A stretch of 64,000 bases of DNA from Thioalkalivibrio nitratireducens DSM 14787 (GTDB lineage: Bacteria > Pseudomonadota > Gammaproteobacteria > Ectothiorhodospirales > Ectothiorhodospiraceae), in assembly GCF_000321415.2 (NCBI RefSeq), contig NC_019902.2, forward strand, positions 372,001 through 436,000, written 5' to 3'. Below the pieces are notes generated by a model that made no database searches, was not told the DNA's origin, and was given only the letters and a program-made list of their open reading frames with translations. Positions 9,649 through 23,143 of this stretch are shown piece after piece. Both the position numbers and the translations under genes were made by a program. Every line of letters starts with the position of its first letter. The stretch's first letter is position 1.

Positions 9649-10298
9649 GCAGGTCGGGCTCCGTTACACTAGAAACGCGGTGCGCGCTTCCACATTAGCT
9701 CTCATGGCCCCGGGGCACCCCTGAGCACGAAAGCCGATCGACCAGAGGGCTGGTCCGCGGGGCGCATTGGCGTCTGGGGTGGCCCGCCATGCTGGAATCT
9801 ACCCTGCAGGAGCGAGCCTCGCCCGCGAAACCGCGTCGGATTGGCCGCCAGCGCCGGGCGCGCCTGCGGCGCATTCGCCTGCAAGGCACGCTCCACGGGG
9901 GCGCGCGGGCATGGTCGCGGCGGCTTTCACGCTAGCTTTCATGGCCAGCGGCCACCCCGCAAGATGACAAGGCGAGCCACGGAAGGCACGGACAGCGACG
10001 GAAACAAGGTTCGATCCGTTTCATCGTCTGTGATTTCCGTGTTCTTCCGTGGCCGGATTTTCACGCTAACTGTCATGCCCTCGGCCGCGAGGCACCCCGA
10101 AGGATGAAACTACGATTATAAATCAGAGACATACGATTCTAGGGCGGCGTATTTTCACGCTAACTTTCATGGCCAGCGGCCACCCCGCAAGATGAAAAGA
10201 CGAGCCACGGAAAGCACGGAAAGACACGGACAAGGGGTTGGATCCGTCTCATCTTCCGTGATTTCCGTGTCCTTCCGTGGCTGCATTTTCACGCTAAC
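9649..10298. repeat. Mosaic repeat block 1 (order A'-A-C-A-B-A-C), no gene
   Basis: This 650-base stretch has no credible gene; its open frames are translations of repeats. A decayed unit A lies at 9688-9732 (hairpin GCCCCGGGGC) and another unit A at 9925-9969 (hairpin TGGCC/GGCCA). Unit C follows at 9975-10054, unit A at 10058-10109 (hairpin CCTCG/CGAGG), unit B at 10110-10150, unit A at 10151-10197 and unit C at 10203-10282. It ends with CACGCTAAC at 10290-10298, where IS110 copy 2 begins. 9733-9924 holds GC-rich sequence with nothing recognised. Confidence 0.85.
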
Positions 10299-10338
10299 TG
10301 TCATGCCGCCGGGCGCGCGGCACCCCCGATGATGAAAG

Positions 10339-10560
10339 ATAATGGGCGTGCTGTCGCGTCGGGCTGAGGTCGCGATAATTCTTGATGGCGCCTGACCGCG
10401 CACGCTAACTCGACCCGCTGCCCTTCACTCGTACCCCGGATTGCCTGGCATGGCCTGGAAGGGTCATGGACAGCGCACGCTAAAAAGAGCCGTCGAGTCC
10501 CGACAGGCCGTTGAAGGACGGCGCCCTTGGCGACAGCACATCGTGAAGGATAGTGCGTTT
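10339..10560 (+). ncRNA. Candidate bridge-type guide RNA in the IS110 left end
   Basis: IS110-family elements with a long non-coding left end are known to transcribe a structured bridge RNA whose loops pair with the target and with the element ends. Here the left end carries CACGCTAA at 10401-10408 and again at 10476-10483, the same sequence as both element boundaries and the insertion site. TCATGGACAG just before the second copy is close to the complement of the right half of the site. Short hairpins follow, such as GTCGAGTCCCGAC and CCGT/ACGG near 10490-10525. The same region is conserved in all five copies. The RNA ends given are approximate and its existence is inferred. Confidence 0.4.
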
Positions 10561-10576
10561 GCCCGAGGAGGTCAGC

Positions 10577-11815
<1,239 letters not shown>

Positions 11816-11918
11816 GCCGCCACACAGGCTCTTCGAGTCCCGCAAGCAGGCATTTGCGCACCGGCATGCGTCACGCCAGAATCTCGCTCGCCCCAACGTC
11901 AGGTTCTTTCACGCTAAC

Positions 11919-13504
<1,586 letters not shown>

Positions 13505-13513
<9 letters not shown>

Positions 13514-13879
13514 GATCATGTCTTCGGGGGTGAGGCACCCCGAAGGATGAAAATCGGACACGGAAAACACGGACAGACACGGACAAGGGGTTTGATCCGT
13601 CTCATCTTCCGTGATTTCCGTGTCCTTCCGTGGCTGTATTTTCACGCTAACTTTCATGCCCTCGGCCGCGAGGCACCCCGAAGGATGAAACTACGATTAT
13701 GAATCAGAGACATACGATTCTCGGGCGGCGTATTTTCACGCTAACTGCTATGCCCCCGGGCGTGACACGCTTCGAAGGATGAAAACGGGCCACGGATGAA
13801 CACGTAAGCCTGCCGAAAAGACTCTCAATACCCTTCATTTTCTGTAATTTCCGTGTCCTTCGGTCGCTGCCTTCAACCG
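13505..13879. repeat. Mosaic repeat block 2 (order A-C-A-B-A'-C'), no gene
   Basis: Between the end of IS110 copy 3 and bioF. A unit A variant lies at 13501-13553 with an unusually long hairpin (CTTCGGGG paired with CCCCGAAG). Unit C follows at 13557-13634, unit A at 13638-13690 (CCTCG/CGAGG), unit B at 13691-13731, a diverged unit A at 13732-13784 and a worn unit C at 13788-13869. The block reaches ten bases short of the bioF stop codon, so the DNA that would hold later genes of a biotin operon has been replaced or lies elsewhere. Confidence 0.85.
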
Positions 13880-15103
13880 TTACCGTGTAGTCCTCCCGCC
13901 GGGCGGATTCAAGTCCGTGTGTTCCGGGGGCATCCGCGCGAGCACCCGGTCCAGGGTCTCGACCAGCCGATCCACCTGCGCCTCGGTGTGGCGTGCCGAG
14001 AGCGTGATGCGCAGACGGGCCGTCCCTTCCGGGACGGTCGGTGGACGGATCGCCGGTACCAGCAGGCCGTGTTCGAGTAGTCGGGCAGCCGCGGCGATCG
14101 CGCGCCCGGTGTCGCCGAGCACGATCGGCTGGATCGGCGACGCGCCGGGCGGCCGGGACAGGCCGATCCGTTCCAGGCCGGCACCCAACCGGGCGATCAG
14201 CGCCGCGAGATGTTCACGCCGCCAGGTTTCCCGCGTGGCGATGCCGACCGCGGCCAACGCCGCCGCGGCCAGTGTCGCGGGCATCGCGGTGGTGTAGACG
14301 TAGGTGCGGGCGAACTGGGTCAGACCCTCGACGAGCGTCTCGCTGCCGGCGACGAACGCCCCGGCGGTGCCGAAGGCCTTGCCGAGGGTACCCATCAGCA
14401 CCGGCACATCGTCCATGCCCAGACCGAAATGTCCGCAACTCCCGCCGCCGTGGCGGCCGAGCACGCCGAGACCGTGGGCGTCGTCCACCATCAGCCAGGC
14501 TCCGTAGCGGCGCGCGGTGTGTGCGAGCTCCGGAAGGGGTGCGAGGTCGCCATCCATTGAGAATACGCCGTCGGTGATCACCAGCCGAGCCGTTTCCGTT
14601 CGCTGCTCGCGCAGCCGTCGCGCCAGATGCACGGGATCGGCATGGCGGTAGCGGCGGGTCCGGCAGCCGGCGAGCCGGGCGGCGTCGATCAAGGAGGCGT
14701 GGTTGAGCCGATCCTCGAACACGGTGTCGTGTCGCCCCACCAGGGTCTGCAGCACCCCGAGGTTGGCCATGTAGCCGGTGGAGAACAGCAGTGCGCGGGG
14801 GCGGCCGGTGAAGGCGGCCAGCGCCTCCTCCAGAGCGGCATGGGCGCGGGTGTGGCCGTTGACCAGGTGCGCCGCGCCGGCGCCCAGCCCGTAACGGCCG
14901 AGTCCGTCGCTCGCGGCCGCCGCGACGCGCGGGTCGGCGGCGAGCCCGAGATAGTCGTTGGAGCAGAAGGCGAGCACCGGGCGGCCGTCGACGACCTGCT
15001 CGGGCGTCTGCGGACCGTTCAGGGTACGGTGCCTGCGCCAGAGTCCCCGTGCGCGTACATGGTCGAGACGCTCGCGCAGCCGGGCTTCGATCCAGCCGTT
15101 CAT
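13880..15103 (-). CDS. bioF: 8-amino-7-oxononanoate synthase
   Basis: 407 residues. This PLP enzyme of the alpha-oxoamine synthase family condenses pimeloyl-ACP (or -CoA) with alanine in biotin synthesis. Visible signatures are FCSNDYLGLAADP, the glycine-rich GAGAAHLVNGH, DGVFSMDGDLAPL, VDDAHGLGVLG and the PLP lysine in LMGTLGKAFGTAGA. It follows bioB on the same strand with a 37-base gap, so the two are probably cotranscribed. The usual downstream genes (bioH, bioC, bioD) are missing here and a mosaic repeat block begins instead. Confidence 0.95.
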   Translation of the reverse strand: MNGWIEARLRERLDHVRARGLWRRHRTLNGPQTPEQVVDGRPVLAFCSNDYLGLAADPRVAAAASDGLGRYGLGAGAAHLVNGHTRAHAALEEALAAFTGRPRALLFSTGYMANLGVLQTLVGRHDTVFEDRLNHASLIDAARLAGCRTRRYRHADPVHLARRLREQRTETARLVITDGVFSMDGDLAPLPELAHTARRYGAWLMVDDAHGLGVLGRHGGGSCGHFGLGMDDVPVLMGTLGKAFGTAGAFVAGSETLVEGLTQFARTYVYTTAMPATLAAAALAAVGIATRETWRREHLAALIARLGAGLERIGLSRPPGASPIQPIVLGDTGRAIAAAARLLEHGLLVPAIRPPTVPEGTARLRITLSARHTEAQVDRLVETLDRVLARMPPEHTDLNPPGGRTTR

Positions 15104-15140
15104 GGCGCCCGCGCAGCTCGCGCGATCGGCTCGCGGCGGC

Positions 15141-16142
15141 TCAGGCCCGTTGTGCGTCGGGCGTGGCTTCGGGGCCGGCGGAGGGTTCGGTCGGGCCGGC
15201 TTCGGGCTCGATTCCCAGGCGCCGAAACAGGGCCCGGTCCCGGTCCATGTCGGGGTTCGGGGTGGTCAGCAACTGCTCTCCGTAGAACACCGAGTTCGCG
15301 CCTGCCAGGAAGCACAGTGCCTGCATTTCGTCGCTCATCCCGGCCCGCCCCGCGGACAGGCGGACGTGCGACTTCGGCATCAGGATGCGGGTCGCCGCCA
15401 CGGTGCGCACGAACTCGAACGGGTCGAGCGCGTCGGTGCCGAACAGCGGCGTGCCCTGCACTTGCACGAGCTGGTTGATCGGGACCGATTCCGGGTGCCT
15501 GGGCAGGTTCGCCAGCTGCTGCAGTAGTCGGGCGCGATCCCGACGTGATTCGCCCATGCCCAGGATGCCGCCGGTGCATACGCTCATGCCGGCCGCGCGC
15601 ACGTGTTCGAGCGTGTCCAGCCGATCCTGGTAGGTGCGGGTGGTGATGATCTCGTCGTAGAATTCGGGCGAGGTGTCCAGGTTGTGGTTGTAGTAGTCGA
15701 GGCCCGCATCCGCGAGGCGTTGCGCCTGCGCCTGCGTCAGCATGCCAAGCGTCAGACAGGTCTCCAGCCCCTGCTCGCCGACCGCGCGCACCATCTCGAT
15801 CACCTTGTCGAGGTTGCGGTCGGTGGGGTTGCGCCAGGCAGCGCCCATGCAGAACCGGGTCGCTCCGCGCTCACGTGCGCTTCGGGCCGCGTTCGCGACT
15901 TCGTCCACCGGCAGCAGGCGCTCGCGTTCGAGATCGACGTGGTGATGGGTACTCTGCGGGCAATAGCCGCAGTCCTCGGGACAAGCCCCGGTCTTGATCG
16001 AGAGCAGCGTGCTGACCTGCACCCGACGAGGATCGAAATGCTCGCGGTGCACGCCCTGTGCGCGGAACACGAGGTCGCTGAAGGGAAGATCCAGCAGGTT
16101 CTCGATCTCGGCGGTGTTCCAGTCATGCCGCATGCGGGTCAT
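15141..16142 (-). CDS. bioB: Biotin synthase
   Basis: 333 residues from the ATG ending at 16142 (MTRMRHDW). It is a radical SAM enzyme that inserts sulfur into dethiobiotin, the last step of biotin synthesis. The radical SAM cysteines are in [12 protein letters not shown] (CxxxCxxC). [13 protein letters not shown] and the arginine-containing strand near HVRLSAGR match the family. The C-terminal tail after residue 310 is a poorly conserved Pro/Glu/Ala-rich extension. The start codon overlaps the stop codon of the upstream membrane protein gene by four bases (ATGA), so translation is probably coupled. The frame continues upstream, but that part is a different gene's DNA read out of frame. Confidence 0.96.
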   Translation of the reverse strand: MTRMRHDWNTAEIENLLDLPFSDLVFRAQGVHREHFDPRRVQVSTLLSIKTGACPEDCGYCPQSTHHHVDLERERLLPVDEVANAARSARERGATRFCMGAAWRNPTDRNLDKVIEMVRAVGEQGLETCLTLGMLTQAQAQRLADAGLDYYNHNLDTSPEFYDEIITTRTYQDRLDTLEHVRAAGMSVCTGGILGMGESRRDRARLLQQLANLPRHPESVPINQLVQVQGTPLFGTDALDPFEFVRTVAATRILMPKSHVRLSAGRAGMSDEMQALCFLAGANSVFYGEQLLTTPNPDMDRDRALFRRLGIEPEAGPTEPSAGPEATPDAQRA

Positions 16143-16591
16143 CGGTCGTGTTCCTCCGTCGGCACCTCGATCTCGAAGTCGCGCCAGGTTTCCTGGTAGA
16201 TGCGGTACAGCGCATACAGCGTCCAGGGAATCAGGATGGCCGCGGCAACGACCCAGTAGGCACGGTAATAATTGAGGTCCGGCGGGAAGAACGTGGCCAC
16301 CACGATCAGCGAACCCATCAGTCCATAGTACCGGTACGCAGCCCACTGCGTGAAGCGCCCTACGCGTTCCTCCGGGTGGTGCCGGCACATCGCGTAGACC
16401 ATCATCGACGCGCCAAACCAGAAAATCAGCGGCACGATGCCCATGATCGCGGCGATGATCGTCGCAATGCCCACCTCGCTGCTGACCAGAAACAGCGGCA
16501 CGCCGGCCAGGGACACGCTGATCAGGTTGCCCCAGTCGAAGGTTGATGCAGCGCGCCGGCAGGAACGGCCGGTAACGGTCTTGGTCGTCAT
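16139..16591 (-). CDS. Small membrane protein of unknown function, coupled to bioB
   Basis: 150 residues with three or four predicted membrane segments: about residues 24-48 ([16 protein letters not shown]), 50-68 ([18 protein letters not shown]), 87-105 ([15 protein letters not shown]) and 110-132 ([21 protein letters not shown]). The C-terminus is acidic and cytoplasmic-looking. I do not recognise the family. Its stop codon overlaps the bioB start (ATGA), which suggests a shared transcript, but nothing in the sequence ties it to biotin. The start at 16591 has no clear ribosome binding site, and its 5' end nearly meets the divergent comF gene. Confidence 0.7.
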   Translation of the reverse strand: MTTKTVTGRSCRRAASTFDWGNLISVSLAGVPLFLVSSEVGIATIIAAIMGIVPLIFWFGASMMVYAMCRHHPEERVGRFTQWAAYRYYGLMGSLIVVATFFPPDLNYYRAYWVVAAAILIPWTLYALYRIYQETWRDFEIEVPTEEHDR

Positions 16592-16626
16592 TGCGTATCA
16601 AGCGGGCAAAACCGCATCATAGCACC

Positions 16627-17364
16627 GTGCCCGATTCGAACGCAGAAACCCATTTTCTTCGGGCGGCACTGGCCCCAGTGCTGCGCCGCTGGGCGGCTGC
16701 CTGCGCGGACGGGGTCGTTCCGGACCGCTGCGTCCTCTGCCGGGCTCCGGCCACGATGGGTGTCTGCACGGATTGCGCCGCGGACCTGGTGGTGCCGGCA
16801 TCCCCCTGCCCGGGGTGTGCCCAGCCGCTGCCGGCCGCCGGTCTTTGTCCTTCCTGCCTGCGCGCGGCACCGGCGTTCGATGCTGCCTGGGCCCCGTTCG
16901 CCTACGCCTGGCCGCTGGATCGCCTGCTGCTGAGTTACAAGGGCGGCAGCCGCCCCCAGTTGGGCCGGCCGCTGGCCGGCCTGTTCGTGCGGCATCTGGA
17001 TCCTGCGGCGACCCGTGCAGTCGACCGGGTGATCCCCGTTCCCCTGCACGACGGCCGCCTCGCCCGGCGCGGGTTCAACCAGGCGGAACGCCTGGCCCTC
17101 GGCCTGTGCCGGGCGCGCGGGCTGGAACTCGATACGCGCAGCGCGCGCCGGGTCCTGGCGACGCCGAGCCAGCAGGGTCTGGGCCGCAGGGCGCGCCGTG
17201 CGAACCTGCGCAAGGCTTTCGCGGTCGACGCGGATCTCTCGGGGCTGCGGGTGCTGCTGGTGGACGACGTGATGACCACTGGCACGACCCTGGACATGCT
17301 GGCACGCGAGGCGCGCCGTGCCGGGGCCGCGTGGGTCGGAGCGGCCGCGCTGGCACGCGCCTGA
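16627..17364 (+). CDS. comF: ComF family phosphoribosyltransferase-like protein
   Basis: About 245 residues from GTG 16627; an in-frame TTG at 16591 is also possible and neither has a good ribosome binding site. The N-terminus has a zinc-ribbon-like set of cysteines (CVLC, CTDC, CPGC, CPSC). The C-terminal phosphoribosyltransferase domain has RGFNQAERLA and the PRPP loop VLLVDDVMTTGTTLD. ComF proteins act in natural DNA uptake in several bacteria, possibly handling single-stranded DNA or nucleotides. The competence-related dprA gene is at 26299, also isolated from other competence genes. Confidence 0.88.
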   Translation: MPDSNAETHFLRAALAPVLRRWAAACADGVVPDRCVLCRAPATMGVCTDCAADLVVPASPCPGCAQPLPAAGLCPSCLRAAPAFDAAWAPFAYAWPLDRLLLSYKGGSRPQLGRPLAGLFVRHLDPAATRAVDRVIPVPLHDGRLARRGFNQAERLALGLCRARGLELDTRSARRVLATPSQQGLGRRARRANLRKAFAVDADLSGLRVLLVDDVMTTGTTLDMLAREARRAGAAWVGAAALARA

Positions 17365-17430
17365 ACGCCCGTGCTGCAGCATCCCGGTGCGGGCGGGCCT
17401 GGCTCCGGGAGCGGAAGGAACCGAGGAACG

Positions 17431-18303
17431 TCATCCACCGCCGAGTGATGTATCCGCGACCATCCCGGCCAGTACGACCAGGCCCAGGTAGTGATTGTTT
17501 CGAAATGCCCGGAAGCAGGCCTCCGGTTCCCGATCGAAGATCAGGAACTGCTGGTAGAACATCAGGATCGCGACCACGCCCAACGCGCCGAGGTAGATCC
17601 CGCCGAAACCGGCCTGCTGTCCGACCAAGTACAGGCCGAGCCAGACCAGCCCCTGCAGGATGCCGGTGATCAGACGATCCTGCTCGCCGAACAGGATCGC
17701 GGTCGAGCGAACGCCGATGGCCAGGTCGTATTCGCGGTCGACCATGCCGTAGAACGTGTCGTAGACGACGGTCCAGGTCAGCGTGGTCACGAACAGCAGC
17801 CAGGCGATCGGCGGCGGGAGTTCGTTGGTGACCGCGGTGAAGGCCATCGGTACCGCCCAGGCGAATGCGGCCCCGAGATGCACCTGGGGCAGGCTGTGGA
17901 AGCGCTTCATGAACGGGTAGGTGGCTGCCAGTACCACCGCCACCAGCGCGAACCCGACGGTCAGCGGATTGGTGAACAGCACCAGCACGAAGGCGATCGC
18001 GGACAGGATCAGGAATACCGCGATGGCCTCGAAGGGGCGGATGCTCCCGCGCGCCAGTGGCCTTGACCGGGTGCGCTCGACATGGGCGTCGATGTGCCGG
18101 TCCGCGAAATCATTGATCGCACAGCCAGCGGAACGCATCAGCGTGACCCCGGCCACGAAGATCAGCAGGATGTCCAACGGCGGCCAGCCCCCTGCCGCGA
18201 TCCACAAGGCCCAGAGGGTGGGCCACAGCAGCAGGTAGATGCCCACGGGCCGGTCCAGTCGGACCAGGCGGGCATATTCGACAAGACGCTCGCGCAGGGT
18301 CAT
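17431..18303 (-). CDS. ubiA: 4-hydroxybenzoate polyprenyltransferase
   Basis: 290 residues from the ATG at 18303 (MTLRERLVEYARL), which gives the usual length; an upstream in-frame start adds 20 unconserved residues. This integral membrane enzyme prenylates 4-hydroxybenzoate in ubiquinone synthesis. Both Asp-rich motifs are clear: CAINDFADRHIDAHVERTRSR after the second membrane helix, and YDTFYGMVDREYDLAIGVRS in the second half. It converges on comF and is preceded by a region with a unit C repeat. Confidence 0.94.
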   Translation of the reverse strand: MTLRERLVEYARLVRLDRPVGIYLLLWPTLWALWIAAGGWPPLDILLIFVAGVTLMRSAGCAINDFADRHIDAHVERTRSRPLARGSIRPFEAIAVFLILSAIAFVLVLFTNPLTVGFALVAVVLAATYPFMKRFHSLPQVHLGAAFAWAVPMAFTAVTNELPPPIAWLLFVTTLTWTVVYDTFYGMVDREYDLAIGVRSTAILFGEQDRLITGILQGLVWLGLYLVGQQAGFGGIYLGALGVVAILMFYQQFLIFDREPEACFRAFRNNHYLGLVVLAGMVADTSLGGG

Positions 18304-18417
18304 CGGAAAGGGCCTATCGAACCGGGCCCCAAGGATACCGTGAAAGGCGCGCGCAGCGCGCACGAAGGCTTGTTCCCGCGCTTGCCTTTATCGCGATGAT
18401 CGCCAGCCGGAAGAAGC

Positions 18418-18497
18418 AGCCACGGATGAACACGGAAATCATGGAAGATGAAACTGCATACACCGCTTTTCCGCGTCGGTCCGTGTTTTCCGTGGCT
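18418..18497. repeat. Unit C long-palindrome repeat upstream of ubiA
   Basis: An isolated copy of unit C between ubiA and the OmpA-like lipoprotein gene. It opens with AGCCACGGATGAACACGGAA and closes with TCCGTGTTTTCCGTGGCT, so its outer arms are complementary. It shows that unit C can occur without units A and B. The remaining 170 bases of this gap hold no gene. Confidence 0.75.
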
Positions 18498-18554
18498 TGC
18501 GTGTGGGCGAAACGTGTGTACGGTGGCGCCCGGGCACGCGTGCATTCCAGCGGT

Positions 18555-19217
18555 TTATCCCGTGGTGAGCGGGAACAGCGTCAGTTCGACCCGGCGGTTC
18601 AGGGTGCGGCCCTCGGCGGTTTCGTTGCTCGCAATCGGCTGGTGCGGTCCGAAACCGATCGTCGCGATGCGCACGGGGTTCACCCCGCGGATGGTCATCG
18701 CATGGGCCACGCTGCGTGCCCGCCGTTCCGACAGATCCATGTTGTACTCGACCCGTCCGGTGCTGTCGGTGTGGCCAGCGACTTCGATGCCGGTCTTCTC
18801 GTAGCGGTTTAGCACCAGCACCACCGAATCGAGCACCGACTGGAACTCCGGCTTGATCTCGGTGCGGTCCACGTCGAAGGTGATGTGGCCGGGCATGTTC
18901 AGGACCAGGTTGTCGCCGACGCGGGTCACGCTGACGCCGGTCCCCTGGAGCTGCTGCCGCAGTTCCTCTTCCTGCCGGTCCATATAGTTGCCGATCGCGC
19001 CGCCGGCGAGCGCGCCGATGCCGGCGCCGATCATCGCACGCTGGGTGCGGTTGCGGCTGCTGGTCACGCTGCCGAGCACGGCACCTGCGGCCGCGCCGAT
19101 GCCAGCGCCGATGGTGGTGCGGGAAACCCGTTCCTCGCCGGTGTACGGATCGATGGTGGTGCAGCCGGTCACGAAGGCCAGAAGGCCTAAGGATGTGAGT
19201 ATAAGCAGTTTACGCAT
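18555..19217 (-). CDS. YiaD-like OmpA-family lipoprotein
   Basis: 220 residues from the ATG at 19217. The N-terminus is a lipoprotein signal with lipobox FVTGC. Residues about 35-90 form glycine zippers (GAGIGAAAGAVLGS, then GAGIGALAGGAIGNYMD) typical of outer membrane lipoproteins that insert or self-associate. Residues about 105-215 are an OmpA C-terminal peptidoglycan-binding domain with FDVDRTEIKPEF, GHTDSTGRVEYN and LSERRARSVAHA. It probably anchors the outer membrane to peptidoglycan. An in-frame start much further upstream would run into aroE and is rejected because the lipobox fixes this start. Confidence 0.9.
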   Translation of the reverse strand: MRKLLILTSLGLLAFVTGCTTIDPYTGEERVSRTTIGAGIGAAAGAVLGSVTSSRNRTQRAMIGAGIGALAGGAIGNYMDRQEEELRQQLQGTGVSVTRVGDNLVLNMPGHITFDVDRTEIKPEFQSVLDSVVLVLNRYEKTGIEVAGHTDSTGRVEYNMDLSERRARSVAHAMTIRGVNPVRIATIGFGPHQPIASNETAEGRTLNRRVELTLFPLTTG

Positions 19218-19287
19218 GGTGAGGCCCTCGACGGGGTGCAATGGGTTAAACGATAGACAACGGGCTTGAATGAAACCTGAATGTTGT

Positions 19288-22516
<3,229 letters not shown>

Positions 22517-23122
22517 TCAGGTGCGCGGGCCGCCGCGCAGCCAGGCTCCGGTGACGATGTCGCGGATGCTGCTGGGCTCGTCGGCGCCCCCGCAGGGCAG
22601 ATCCAGGATGCCGTCGATCTGCCCCTCGAACCGGACTCGCACTTCTGCGCTGTCGCGGCATGGCGGTTCCCCCGAGCGATTCGCGCTGGTCGAGACCAGG
22701 GCCGAGCCTGCGGCTGCACAGAGGGCCCGGGCGCCGGGGTGAGCCGTGACCCGCACCGCGAGGCGCGTGTGTGCGCCGCGCAGCCACGGTGGGCAACTCG
22801 CGCGCGCTGGCCACAGCCAGGTATGCGGTCCGGGCCAAGTCGCCTCGGCACGCGCCTGCTGCGCCTGTGGCAGCGGCTCCAGCCAGCAGGTGATCCGTGC
22901 AAGGTCGTCGGTGATCACGATCAGACCCTTGCCGGCATCGCGCCCCTTCGTCGCCAGCACGCGTTCGCAAGCCGCCGCGTCGGCAGGGCGGCAGCCGAGA
23001 CCGAATACCGCCTCGGTAGGGTAGGCGATCACGCCGCCTTGTCGGACGATGCGGGCGATCACACCGACGTCGGCCGAAACCAGCGTGCCCGATTCGCTGG
23101 CGGTGCCGTTGGGAGCCGTCAC
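22517..23122 (-). CDS. tsaC: Threonylcarbamoyl-AMP synthase (Sua5/YciO/YrdC family)
   Basis: 201 residues, the short single-domain TsaC form. It makes threonylcarbamoyl-AMP from threonine, bicarbonate and ATP for the universal t6A modification of ANN-decoding tRNAs. Motifs: GGVIAYPTEAVFGLGCR, the KGRDAGKGLIVI nucleotide region, WPGPHTWL and LVSTSANRSGEPP. It follows topA by 21 bases on the same strand. The C-terminal tail (SSIRDIVTGAWLRGG) matches the usual end of the family. Confidence 0.94.
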   Translation of the reverse strand: MTAPNGTASESGTLVSADVGVIARIVRQGGVIAYPTEAVFGLGCRPADAAACERVLATKGRDAGKGLIVITDDLARITCWLEPLPQAQQARAEATWPGPHTWLWPARASCPPWLRGAHTRLAVRVTAHPGARALCAAAGSALVSTSANRSGEPPCRDSAEVRVRFEGQIDGILDLPCGGADEPSSIRDIVTGAWLRGGPRT

Positions 23123-23143
23123 TGCTGGCTCTGCCCCTCGGGG

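Noticed and set aside
15141-16601. bioB read as a 486-residue protein
   Set aside because: The extra N-terminal 153 residues are the bioB-coupled membrane protein gene in another frame; the ATGA overlap at 16139-16142 and the family start support 16142.
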